DNA of 64,000 nucleotides from CAIVVT01 sp963838205. Its GTDB lineage: Bacteria; Acidobacteriota; Terriglobia; Bryobacterales; Bryobacteraceae. Position 1 is the first letter of the stretch. Every line of letters begins with the position of its first letter. Below the pieces are notes generated by a model. The model was not told the DNA's origin. It worked only from the letters and a program-made list of their open reading frames with translations, and ran no database searches. Positions 1 to 8,344 of the stretch are shown here, one piece after another. A program made the position numbers and the translations under genes. Location: assembly GCA_963838205.1 (NCBI GenBank), contig CAWIQF010000017.1, positions 1 through 64,000 of the forward strand, in the 5' to 3' direction.

Positions 1-314
1 ATCGCGGGGTTCCGCCGGGACGCACCAGCCGCCCGTGCGTGGCTTTCAAAGCGGTGGGCAGAATTGAAACTTGCCATCTTTGCCCCGCGGAGAACCCGAA
101 GAAGTAGTTGCAGTAACTACTCTGGGTAATTACTCCAGCACTCCCGTAAGCCGCTGTAAATAAGCGACTTGCTGGGTACGGCCCGGATCGGGCACCACTC
201 CACAACTCGACGTTTTCTACATAAAGCTCCAAAATCCAATCAGAAACTGCAATTCGGGTTTCTCCCCTCGCCCTGGGGTCATCGGGAGAGCAAAGGCCGG
301 AGGAGTCCCCAAAC
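1..314. other. Non-coding left edge with a small inverted repeat
   Basis: I see no convincing gene here. A 7-bp inverted repeat (AGTAGTT, five-base loop, AACTACT) lies at 103-121, upstream of the small genes that start at 315. It could be an operator or a weak hairpin; nothing in the sequence decides. Confidence 0.4.
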
Positions 315-611
315 ATGCTGTTTGATGGTGCAGAACTACGCGATATTATCGACCGCACTCCGGACGTGATAGAGCTTCGCAATGAGTATGGCCGCTGTTG
401 CCGGATTCTTTCCAGTGCTGAGGCGCTCGCTTTGGATCTGGACCTTTTCGTGGGCATCGGAAACCGGCGCCGCATTCGATTTCTCCGCTGGCGCACCCGG
501 AAGTTCACACTAAACGCCGGAAGCCATACAACGCAGCGACTGAAAGGCGAGGCCGAACAAAACATCGCTCATCCGCTGGTCCGGGAACACCGGCCTGCTT
601 GGAGTAAATGA
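315..611 (+). CDS. Small hypothetical protein upstream of an excisionase-like gene
   Basis: A 98-residue ORF whose product I do not recognise. The N-terminal half is acidic (residues 1-45, rich in Asp, Glu and Leu) and the C-terminal half is basic. Its stop overlaps the start of the next gene (ATGA at 608-611), which suggests translational coupling with the excisionase-like protein and a place in the same small mobile-element operon. No signal peptide or membrane segment is visible. It is probably a real accessory gene of the element carrying the downstream serine recombinase, but no function can be assigned. Confidence 0.45.
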   Translation: MLFDGAELRDIIDRTPDVIELRNEYGRCCRILSSAEALALDLDLFVGIGNRRRIRFLRWRTRKFTLNAGSHTTQRLKGEAEQNIAHPLVREHRPAWSK

Positions 612-862
612 TGACCAAGTTGATTACCATCCCGAAATTCGCGGCAGCCACCGGTCTGCCGTACCGGCTCTGTCTTCACCTGGTTGGAACGGGCCAGATT
701 CCGTCTGTCGCTGTCGGACGCCGTCGCCGGATCGATGTGCGCTGGGTGGAGCAATGGTTGGCGACCGGCGGTTATCGCTCTTCGGGGCAGGAATCGCCGA
801 CACAACATGGGCAGGTCGCACGCATTCTCAACGCTGGTGAACCACGGAGTGCAGCCCGCTAG
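608..862 (+). CDS. Excisionase-like / helix-turn-helix DNA-binding protein
   Basis: An 84-residue protein. The first 55 residues read like a MerR/Xis-type winged helix: an N-terminal stretch ending FAAATGLPYRLCLHLV, then IPSVAVGRRRRIDVRWVEQWL, which matches the usual 'helix-turn, G-R-R-R-wing, W-hxxWL' pattern of small excisionases. Such proteins bend DNA at attachment sites or act as element repressors. It overlaps the preceding ORF by 4 bp and lies about 240 bp upstream of a large serine recombinase, which fits an excision or control role for that element. The C-terminal 25 residues are low complexity. Confidence 0.6.
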   Translation: MMTKLITIPKFAAATGLPYRLCLHLVGTGQIPSVAVGRRRRIDVRWVEQWLATGGYRSSGQESPTQHGQVARILNAGEPRSAAR

Positions 863-1105
863 GATTGGCCGCGGGCCAAAGAGCTTCTTTTCCCAACCGC
901 TATGCACGCACAGAGCAATCGCGCCGACCGAAGTCGAGGGCAGATGGAGGCCGCTGCGCGCGCCGCAATCGAACTGCGCGCGGGCCGCGCGCTCACTGAT
1001 GCTCGAATGGGCGGCGGCGCGCGCCAGGCTCCTGGAGTTCGCGGGTATTCTGCGCGGCTGGGACCGAAAGACGACGGCGTCGCGGCGAGGTAATGTTGAG
1101 GTGCT

Positions 1106-2670
1106 ATGCCAGCCAGAACCTTAACATTGACGCCAGCCTCCAAGAACGGGACGGCGGCGCGTGCCATCCAAGTGGTGCTGTACGCCAGGGTGTCTAGCAA
1201 GGATCAGGAGAAGGAGGGCTTCAGCATCCCAGCGCAACTACGTCTCCTGCGAGATTACGCCACGAACAAAGGCTTTGTGATTGCGCAGGAGTTCACCGAC
1301 GTTGAAACCGCCAAGGCGAGCGGTCGAACCAACTTCAACGAAATGCTGCTGTATCTGAAAAAGCACCAGACCAAGTGCCGGACGATCCTGGTGGAGAAGA
1401 CTGATCGCCTTTACCGGAACATCAAGGATTACGCGACCGTAGACGAGTTCGACGTCGAGGTCCACTTCGTCAAAGAGAACGAAATCATCAGCCGCTCATC
1501 ACGGTCGAACGAACAGTTCGTGCACGGGATAAAGGTCTTGATGGCCCGCAATTACAGCCAGAACTTGGGCGAGGAGACCGTAAAGGGGATGACCGAGAAA
1601 GCGTGTGCCGGCATCTACCCAAGCTGCGCCCCGTCGGATATCGGAATGCGGACGGTCCCAACGGCAAGCGTGTGATTGTCTCGGACCCGGACGTTGCGCC
1701 GATAATAACCGAATTGTTCGGACGGTTCGCCAGCGGCCGATATTCGCTGAAGGCACTCGTGAAGGAAGCTAACGGTGAAGGCCTCAAGCTGCGCGGCCGC
1801 AAGCTCTACAGCAGTGTCGTTCACCAAATACTGAGGAAGCGGTTGTACACCGGCGACTTCGATTGGGACGGCAGGACGTACACGGGCTCTCACGAGCCTC
1901 TGGTCACCCGCGAATGTTGGCAGCGTGTTCAGACGTTGCTGGATGCTCGCGCCGAGAACAGGACCAGGAAAGTGAAGCACGACTTCGCGTACACCGGACT
2001 GGTTCACTGCGGCCACTGCGGCTGCCTGTTTGTCGGCGAGCTGAAGAAGCGGAAGTACGTGTACTACCACTGCACCGGCAACCGGGGAAAATGCGAGGAG
2101 CCATACACGCGCCAGGAAATTCTCGCACGCGAGTTCGCCGAAGTTCTGCAGGAGCTGGTCATTCCGCAGGCCATCCTCGAATGGCTCGGTAGCGATGTGC
2201 TCACCTCCGACCAGACCGAGCAGGCGGCCCGCGCGCAGGCGATCAAGAAGTTGCAGGCCCGGCACGAGCAAATCCAGGCACGCATCGAGACGATGTACTT
2301 GGACAAGCTCGATGGGCGGATCACGCAGGAGTTTTTCGACAAGCAATCGGCGACTTGGCGCTCCGAACAGGACGGGCTGCAGCGCAAGATCCAAGAGACC
2401 CTGAAGGCCACGCCGGCCCCAATCGATCAGGCACTCGACATGCTGCGCCTGACGAGCCGGGCGAGCGAGTTGTTCCTGCAGCAGCCCGCCGCCGAGCAAC
2501 GCCGATTGCTCCAGGTGGTTGTGGAAAAGGCGGCTTGGCAGGACGGCGCGTTGCGAACGACCCTGTTCGAACCGTTCGAGATCTTGCGCCATTCGAACCA
2601 GGAAAGTTATAGAAAAGAAAAGGAAAACGGCGGGTCAGGACGCGATATGGGAATTTGGCTCCCCAAGTGA
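1106..2670 (+). pseudogene. Large serine recombinase, frameshifted near 1630
   Basis: The two halves are in different frames (1106-1675 and 1603-2670) and together give about 521 residues, normal for a large serine recombinase. Part one has the resolvase catalytic domain with the nucleophile in LYARVSSKDQ. Part two has the recombinase domain (GRFASGRYSLKALVKEAN), a zinc ribbon (HCGHCG near 2007, later C-T-G-N-R-G-K-C) and a C-terminal coiled coil. Restoring one C in the C-run at 1629-1632 joins the frames as YPSCAPVGYRNADGP, the family sequence. The break is therefore a one-base deletion or a sequencing error. The enzyme would catalyse site-specific integration or excision through a 5' phosphoserine intermediate. 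Its last codons overlap a 15-bp direct repeat. Confidence 0.85.
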
Positions 2671-2787
2671 AACAAACGGTGTTTCTCGGCGGAAGTGACT
2701 TTTGGAAATGCTTGATTCTAAATGACCTACTCAAATCTTGTGAGTAGGGGAGTAGGATGCCAAGCGAAGCGGATTTGGCTCCCCAAG
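2653..2787. repeat. 15-bp direct repeat resembling a tRNA 3' end, at the recombinase terminus
   Basis: ATTTGGCTCCCCAAG occurs at 2653-2667, covering the last recombinase codons, and again at 2773-2787, exactly 120 bp later. The reverse complement CTTGGGGAGCCAAAT looks like the acceptor 3' strand plus CCA of an Asn- or Lys-type tRNA. It could be an attachment-site remnant left by nested integrations, or coincidence. Confidence 0.45.
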
Positions 2788-3257
2788 CGCTACACGAAGG
2801 AAATTCTGGCAGGTTCCTAACGCGGGAGACGGTGGTAAAGCACTGATTCGAAATACGGTTCGGCAAACCTCTGGCGCGCGTGAGCCTGGGCACCGCCGGC
2901 CCACCTCCAAGCGCACCACGGAAAGGCGTGTCGCCTCTGGCCCATACGGTGGCCGCACCGCGGGCATTGTCATTGGCGAGAGACCTCGCTTCGTGTTTGC
3001 GCGGACGTGATCGAGCCGACTCCGCAGTTGAAGGCCTACATCCGCGGGTTTCGATGGGACCTTCGGAAGCTACCCTTCTGTTTGGATGTCGGCGACCGAG
3101 GCTGTTCGCCTGCACCGGAAGAAGCAACCCCACGTTCGGACGCGCCCGCGCGCTGCGCTGCGCTTTGGTAGTGTCCTAAATCCGTGTTGGCCCGTAGACA
3201 AGACCCTTGACGCACAGCAAGCCTTGTGCTACCAGATGGCGGGGAGAGCGATTCAAT
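2671..3257. other. Intergenic region, no gene seen
   Basis: About 590 bp without a convincing ORF on either strand. The overlapping frames are GC-rich shadows with no family resemblance. The second copy of the 15-bp direct repeat lies at 2773-2787. A purine-rich ribosome binding site (GGGGAGAG at 3241-3248) introduces the next gene. Confidence 0.5.
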
Positions 3258-3563
3258 ATGAGTGTGACGAATGAAGATTTTGACCAACTCGCGCTTGCTC
3301 AACTCAAAGAGCGTAAGACCGCGATGGGGCATCAGGCGTCGATTAGCGCTGAATTCCGCCACTTAGGAGGAACCCTAAGCGGCCTAGCATCGAGCCTACA
3401 GGGGGATGAAATCAGCCCCGCCCAGGTGCTCGACTACATCGAGGCCATGTCTGCAAGGTCCCCGCTGATCGATGCGTCCGCACTGGCTACGGAAGTCCAG
3501 GAATTCCAAGCGCGGAAACAACGCATCGCCGAGTTGAACGCAGCCCTCTCGCAATACCTGTAA
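3258..3563 (+). CDS. Small hypothetical protein, predicted helical
   Basis: A 101-residue soluble protein starting at the ATG at 3258, chosen because GGGGAGAG lies 10 bases upstream; the open frame extends to 3207 but without a ribosome binding site. It is rich in Ala, Gln, Glu and Leu and looks largely alpha-helical, with a possible coiled coil near the C-terminus (EVQEFQARKQRIAELNAALS). No signal peptide or membrane segment is seen. I do not recognise the family. It lies in the accessory region behind the serine recombinase and may be element cargo. Confidence 0.5.
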   Translation: MSVTNEDFDQLALAQLKERKTAMGHQASISAEFRHLGGTLSGLASSLQGDEISPAQVLDYIEAMSARSPLIDASALATEVQEFQARKQRIAELNAALSQYL

Positions 3564-3619
3564 CCCACACCGCGCTCGCGGGTGTACGCTGGTCTGTGAA
3601 AAGTTAGCGAGCCATCCCA

Positions 3620-4024
3620 ATGCCGATCCGATGCCTCTCTGCCATATTGACGGCAATGGCGCTCTTTTACCTCAGCGCCGCAGCCAGCGACACACAGCCC
3701 AAGACGTACCCCTTACACGGCATGGTTGTAGCGATGCGAACGGAAACGCATCCAGGTACTACGCCCGTCTACACGGACCCTTACGGAAAGACTCACGGAG
3801 GCGGTACGGTCATGCACGGCTGGGATGTGTACACGATTCGCACGCCTGATATGGAATACGACGTTTCTGGACACAGAAAGGACAAATTCACAATCGGGGA
3901 TCAGGTTGATTTCCGCTGCGAACACGGGAGAGTTTTTCTCAAGGATGGGGACAAGGAGAAACGGCTCACCTTAGAGGGACAACGGATGCGGGATCAGACC
4001 GCAACGCCTCAGCCGCAGCACTAG
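3620..4024 (+). CDS. Secreted hypothetical protein
   Basis: A 134-residue protein with a clear N-terminal signal peptide (a hydrophobic stretch ILTAMALFYLSAAASD, predicted cleavage around residue 22). The mature part is hydrophilic and beta-rich, with a pattern that suggests a small beta-barrel or OB-like fold: YPLHGMVVAM, WDVYTIRTPDMEYDVSG, FTIGDQVDFRCEHGRVFLKD. I cannot name the family. It is probably periplasmic and lies in the same accessory stretch as the preceding small gene. Confidence 0.55.
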   Translation: MPIRCLSAILTAMALFYLSAAASDTQPKTYPLHGMVVAMRTETHPGTTPVYTDPYGKTHGGGTVMHGWDVYTIRTPDMEYDVSGHRKDKFTIGDQVDFRCEHGRVFLKDGDKEKRLTLEGQRMRDQTATPQPQH

Positions 4025-4233
4025 CGCCAGCGATTCTCCATTAGTGATGCGAGAGCCGCACCAGCGCGATCAGTTTTATGAACTATGAACTTCACCCCGG
4101 AATGCCGTTCGGAATCGCCCCGGAACGCTGTTCGGCTTCCTTCGGATTCCGCAACCCGACCATGCAATCGGCCACTACCTGCAGGAACCCGTTGCGAGCG
4201 GAGAACTGGACGCCACCCTCGTCGCGGCCATCC

Positions 4234-4482
4234 AGCTTGCGCAGCTTCCAGCCCGCGCTGGTAGGGATGACGTACGAGGGCATGGAGGTCGCCGAAGGCG
4301 GGGAGGCCGGGCTCGCGTGGCAAACGCTGGTGCATGGACAGTTAAGCCCGAGCGAGAAGACGAAGCTGCGAGCCGCTTTGCTTGCCTACTGCCGGCAGGA
4401 CACCGAAGCGATGGTGCGGGTGTACGACGCCCTTGAGCAGGCAACCGGCAGAGAGGAGAGGACGAGAGGCGCGAGGGGCTAA
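4234..4482 (+). pseudogene. C-terminal remnant of a DUF2779-like protein
   Basis: From about 4234 the frame reads PALVGMTYEGMEVAEGGEAGLAW and then LRAALLAYCRQDTEAMVRVYDAL. This is the typical C-terminal end of DUF2779 proteins, which have a nuclease-like fold and a conserved Y-C-x-x-D-T motif. The complete family is several hundred residues long; only about 80 remain and the upstream sequence in this frame does not look homologous. I read it as a 5'-truncated remnant. The open frame extends to an ATG at 4078 but that part looks non-coding. Confidence 0.55.
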
Positions 4483-4520
4483 GCGAAGTTATTGGCCGGA
4501 CCCAGGCGTGTTGTGGCTTG

Positions 4521-4607
4521 TGGAACAACCGGAACAGCCAGCACACAACCCTCTACACAAAGACTTTCCTTGTAGGAGGTTGTGGGTAACCTGTTCCAAT
4601 TGTTCCA
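4521..4607. repeat. 87-bp imperfect inverted repeat (large hairpin)
   Basis: Outer arms of 17 bp (4521-4537 and 4591-4607) pair at 15 of 17 positions: GGAACAACCGGAACAG against CTGTTCCAATTGTTCC. The inner sequence (ACACAACCCTCTACACAAAG against CTTGTAGGAGGTTGTG) also pairs imperfectly, so the hairpin is long. The rest of the 4483-4892 gap holds no gene I can support. Confidence 0.6.
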
Positions 4608-4892
4608 CTCTGTGTTTGCCAAGGCGGGACGCGCGGTACCACCGGCTGATGCTGGTAGAGAGCTATCTCACGCGGCGCCTGTTCGGAAGCATGCTTCGGC
4701 GCATGGAGGCTCTGCCGCTGCCAGCGGGGTAGGTTTGGCAAGAAGGCGAATTCAATCTGGACGACGCTAGAGGTTGAGAGAGAAGTGTCCGAGAAATCGC
4801 TACGGAATGAGGTACTTCCAGGCTTTCGCGCACCTGGGGGAGACAGAGGTGGCCCGTTCCTGGGCTGCCGCAAACAAACCACTTATCGAAAA

Positions 4893-5227
4893 TCACTTCT
4901 TCACTTGGGAGAAGTACTTCTCCCACGACGGATCGACTCCCACGTGGCTCAACTCCCGGCCCATCGCCTTGGCTTCATCACCGGCCAGCCAGGCCTGGAT
5001 TTTCCCGTCGATCTCGGCCGTCTTCGAGCCGGTGAATTTCTTGGTCAGAGTTAATATGTAGAGCCCGCTTCCGGCCGAGCTGATTTTACTGATGTTTGCG
5101 AAGCCGTACTTCTGCTCCGGATAAACCGGCTCGGAGAGGATGAAGTAGATAGGCACCTTCGCCGCATCGTCGGAGGCCTTGAAATGATCGATGATTTTCA
5201 GATTATCGCGAGGGGTGCGTTTGGCAA
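4893..5227 (-). pseudogene. 3' remnant of an unknown gene cut by the IS21 element
   Basis: About 110 codons with natural-looking composition (DNLKIIDHFKASDDAAKVPI near the break, LYILTLTKKFTGSKTAEIDG further on, SWEKYFSQVKK at the end) run from the IS21 left end to a stop at 4893. The open frame continues into the insertion sequence, but that part is IS DNA. The other half is not found on the far side of the IS, where a MITE-like element begins, so the locus was rearranged as well as interrupted. I do not recognise the family. Confidence 0.5.
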
Positions 5228-5233
5228 GTGCAC

Positions 5234-5267
5234 TTGGCCCACTTCGGCGGTTTAATTTGGCCCACCC
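5234..5267 (+). repeat. IS21 left terminal inverted repeat
   Basis: 34 bp starting TTGGCCCACTTCGGCGGTTT and ending TTTGGCCCACCC. It matches the reverse complement of 7810-7843 except at two central bases. It contains two TTGGCCCAC motifs, presumably transposase binding sites. Confidence 0.88.
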
Positions 5268-5443
5268 GAAGTTGTTGATTCTTTGAGCACGGCTGTTCGG
5301 CCGCGCCTTTTCATACGAAGAAATTGTCGAAGCTGTGGGAATGTGGAAATCGCGAAGTGATTTCCAAGGGCGGTGGGAAGGGTGGGAAACCCGTTTGGGT
5401 TTTCCACGCTTTCCACGGGCCGGCATTTCCACAGCTCGTCGCG

Positions 5444-6226
5444 TCAGCTCGGTCGCGCTCCTTTCTTGTGTTTCTCGGCCGTGCGTCGGAAGCGATACGA
5501 TTCCGTACCCGTCTCGAGGATATGGGCCCGGTCAGTGATACGATCGAGCAGCGCCTTGCACAAACGTGCGTTCGGGATCACTTGCGTCCATTCGGAAAAC
5601 GGCAAGTTCGTGGTCAGAATCACAGCGGCTTTTTCGGCCCGCTCGGCGACCACCTGAAACAGGAATTCGGCGCCGACTTCCGCCAGAGGCACATATCCGA
5701 CTTCGTCGATCGCGATCAGGTCATAGCGGCTCCACCGCGCCAGTACGCGCCGCAGTTGCAGTTGCTGCTTCGCCTCAACCAGTTCGTTGACCAGTCCGGC
5801 TGCAGTGGTGAAACGGACCCGGCGTTTCTGCCGGCAGGCCGCCACGCAGAGCCCGGTCAGAAGGTGCGTTTTCCCTGTGCCGCATTCCCCGATGAAGAGG
5901 ACCGGTTCGGCGCGCTCGATGTAGCCGCCCTCGGCCAGGTCGCGCATCTTCGCCGCCGTCACATTCGGCGACTGGGTGTAATCAAACTCTTCGAGCGTCT
6001 TCGTGCGCGGCAGATGGGCTTCCCGGATTCGCCGCTCAATCGTGTTGCGCTCGCGCTCTTCGACCTCGGCCAGCAGCAATGCTTCGAGATACCCGATGTG
6101 GCTCTTCTTCTCGCGGATCGCCTGTTCGGCCAGTGGGCCAAACTGCGAGGCGATCATCGGCATACGCAACGTTTTGCACTGCGCTTTGATCGTGGCTTCC
6201 TGTAGCTGCGCCATTTGATTGCTCAT
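5444..6226 (-). CDS. istB: IS21-family transposition helper ATPase IstB
   Basis: A 260-residue AAA+ ATPase that helps the IstA transposase to choose and engage its target. Walker A is GECGTGKTHL (around residue 105) and Walker B is LIAIDEVGYV (around residue 165). The C-terminal part (LTTNLPFSEWTQVI, LLDRITDRAHILE) is the standard IstB sensor region. The start is the ATG at 6226, which overlaps the istA stop as ATGA; the longer frame upstream to 6382 lies inside istA and is not used. Length is normal for the family and no damage is visible, so the element may be active. Confidence 0.92.
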   Translation of the reverse strand: MSNQMAQLQEATIKAQCKTLRMPMIASQFGPLAEQAIREKKSHIGYLEALLLAEVEERERNTIERRIREAHLPRTKTLEEFDYTQSPNVTAAKMRDLAEGGYIERAEPVLFIGECGTGKTHLLTGLCVAACRQKRRVRFTTAAGLVNELVEAKQQLQLRRVLARWSRYDLIAIDEVGYVPLAEVGAEFLFQVVAERAEKAAVILTTNLPFSEWTQVIPNARLCKALLDRITDRAHILETGTESYRFRRTAEKHKKGARPS

Positions 6227-7758
6227 TGCGCACCTCCGGCGGTGAGGAGCCGATCGTATTCGAGCATCACCGGCAGAGGCCGCGCATACCGTTCCAGCGC
6301 ACCGACATCGATGGCCTCGCACGCGCTGTGTCGCAGATCCTCTGCGTTCAATAAGTGCTGTACCGCCGCCGAATCGTAGCACCCGTTGGACAGAGCCGAT
6401 TCGACAGCCTGCTGCAGCTTAAGATGCCCATGCTTCTGCGAGAGTTTGAGCAGATCGATCATCTGCCTGGTCCCGCTCTGCTTTCCATGTCGCTCGATCA
6501 GGGCTTGCCAGATCCGATCGAAGCTTGCCGGCCACAAACCGGCCTGACGCTTCTGCTCCAGCGGCTTCGATCCTGCTAATGCGCCGGGCTTGCGGGACAG
6601 CACATCCAGGTAATGCTCAAGATCGAGGATCTGCTGTTGCCGCCGGTAACAGCGCTCGTGCCGGGCCACGCAGCGGCCCGCATGCCACAGCTCGATGGTG
6701 CTGGCGTAGGCCCTGGCTTGTACCTGCGCACCCGCGGGCAGTGGCACCGAGTAGGTGTTCGTCAGGACCTTCACGCACCCCAGACCATTCACCGTCGGGA
6801 AGCTCGTTTGCGCCAGGTCCGCGCCTTCCTCTGCCAAAGGCAAGAGATGCCCACGCTCGATCACCATGCCAGCTCCCACTGTCTGCTCGCGTCCTGCGAT
6901 CAAACGCTGTTCGTCCTGCTGGCATGCACCCCGAAGCTGCCGGTTCCGCTCCGCAATATCCGCCGCTGCCGGCACCGGCACCCAGTGGTTGCGCCGAAAG
7001 TAGCCCGCTTCCCCTTCGATGCCGCCCTTCTCCTGTGGCTCGGCCGGCGTGCAAAACTCCGCCTCATACCGCCAGTGCGACCGAAAGGCCACGAAGCGCG
7101 CCGTCTCTTCCCGCCGCGATCCGCGCAGAATCCGCTTTACTGCCGAGGTGAGGTTGTCATAGCGGAGCTTGCGGAATACACCGCCAAAGTACGCGAATGC
7201 CAACTCGTGCGCTTCCAGAAAGGCCTGTTGAGTCGCATGCAGGTAGGCGCAGTGGAACGCCGCGCCGCTGGCCATGCTGCGCATCCCGAACACTTGCAGC
7301 TTGACTCGCTCGCCGGCCAGATCGGCATAGGCTTCGTACCAATCAACCTGCGCCTCCACGCCCCAGGCGTAACTCTGCGGAACACAGGTCTCCCGCACCA
7401 TCAGGCCCAGCGCAATCTTCCGGGCGTGCACGTACTCGCGAACCGTTCGCTCCGCGATCTTACACTCGGGCAGCTCATTCTGCATCCGCACCCAGATGCG
7501 GTGCGCCGTGTGTCGCTGTTTGCGCGGTGCTTTCCGGTCGGTCTCCAAGATGACATCGATAAACCCGATCGCCGCATTCAGCTTCCACCGCGGACGCTCC
7601 GGCTTCTTCCGCGGCTTCGGCAACGCGCTGCCGATTGCTTCGCGCACCATCCGCCGGTGCACCCCCAGCTTCTTGGCCACCCCCGCAATCGTCCCAATTC
7701 CAAATTCGTATTCTCGACGGATTCGTTCAAATAGCTCCACCTTGCTTCTCCAGTCCAA
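6223..7758 (-). CDS. istA: IS21-family DDE transposase IstA
   Basis: A 511-residue transposase. An N-terminal helix-turn-helix (GIGTIAGVAKKLGVHRRMVR, about residues 20-40) is followed by the DDE integrase core: the first Asp in AQVDWYEA (about 139), the second in LRYDNLTSAV (about 200) and the Glu in EKGGIEGEAGYFRR (about 250). The C-terminal part matches the IstA tail domain. It is full length with no frameshift. The stop overlaps the istB start by 4 bp, giving coupled translation. Confidence 0.93.
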   Translation of the reverse strand: MDWRSKVELFERIRREYEFGIGTIAGVAKKLGVHRRMVREAIGSALPKPRKKPERPRWKLNAAIGFIDVILETDRKAPRKQRHTAHRIWVRMQNELPECKIAERTVREYVHARKIALGLMVRETCVPQSYAWGVEAQVDWYEAYADLAGERVKLQVFGMRSMASGAAFHCAYLHATQQAFLEAHELAFAYFGGVFRKLRYDNLTSAVKRILRGSRREETARFVAFRSHWRYEAEFCTPAEPQEKGGIEGEAGYFRRNHWVPVPAAADIAERNRQLRGACQQDEQRLIAGREQTVGAGMVIERGHLLPLAEEGADLAQTSFPTVNGLGCVKVLTNTYSVPLPAGAQVQARAYASTIELWHAGRCVARHERCYRRQQQILDLEHYLDVLSRKPGALAGSKPLEQKRQAGLWPASFDRIWQALIERHGKQSGTRQMIDLLKLSQKHGHLKLQQAVESALSNGCYDSAAVQHLLNAEDLRHSACEAIDVGALERYARPLPVMLEYDRLLTAGGAQ

Positions 7759-7809
7759 CGAGTCCCCTCCGTCCGGGCTGCGCCCGAATCAGAGTACCCG
7801 TTCGCCACT

Positions 7810-7843
7810 GGGTGGGCCAAAACAAACCGCCGAAGTGGGCCAA
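7810..7843 (-). repeat. IS21 right terminal inverted repeat
   Basis: Mirror copy of 5234-5267 with two mismatches. The istA gene starts just inside it at 7758, as usual for this family. Confidence 0.88.
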
Positions 7844-7878
7844 ATCAGAATACCGAAATCACGATCCGTCAAACACGA

Positions 7879-8186
7879 AAAAGGGGACAGCCTGACCCGT
7901 CCCCATGGCATTTTGCCTGCTCCGAAACCGAATTCCGTCGATTGGATTCCAGGCGCGCCTCCCGGCAAGTCCCTGACGGGCATGCAGTTCCAGTATGAGG
8001 CACCGATGAGACATCGTCCAGAGGCGTTCGCAGCGGTCACCGCGATTCGTGGCACTCCGTCGCCGCGCGGCCGGCCAGTAGACCTATAACTCGTTCAGAT
8101 TGAGAGCATCTGGCGGAATCCGACGCTTTCGGCTCGGCATAGATCTTATGAAAACCCCATGGGGACGGGTCAGGCTGTCCCCTTTT
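7879..8186. mobile_element. MITE-like repeat element, copy 1 (308 bp)
   Basis: Bounded by perfect 30-bp terminal inverted repeats at 7879-7908 and 8157-8186. The interior has no plausible gene. It aligns with 57941-58245: both share GATTGGATTCCA followed by a CGCGCCTCCCGGCAA-like stretch and CAGTATGAG at matching positions. It is therefore a dispersed non-autonomous element, perhaps of the REP/RAYT or MITE kind. It lies directly beside the IS21 right end. Confidence 0.75.
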
Positions 8187-8344
8187 GCCGTATACACACG
8201 TAAACACGGGTTTCCCCACGGAACCCCGGCACGCGATAACTATTGGACGCTCAGACGGTTGCTTCAGAGAGAGGCCAGGTTTCCCTACAGTTCCCTAAAA
8301 GGGGTGGAGTGTCACCCTCAACCCGATGCGAAGCAGCGTGGTTT

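Larger units (their letters stand above)
5229..7847 (-). mobile_element. IS21-family insertion sequence (istA-istB)
   Basis: An apparently complete element of about 2.6 kb. Near-perfect 34-bp terminal inverted repeats lie at 5234-5267 and 7810-7843, differing at two positions. Each contains two copies of TTGGCCCAC, the multi-site end typical of this family. The two genes have the order and ATGA overlap of istA/istB. No target duplication is obvious at the flanks. It cut the gene at 4893-5227. Confidence 0.88.

Noticed and set aside
1615..1640. Programmed -1 frameshift in the serine recombinase
   Set aside because: The C-run GCCCCGT is not a standard slippery heptamer, no stimulatory structure is evident, and programmed shifting is not usual in this family. 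A deletion or read error is simpler.
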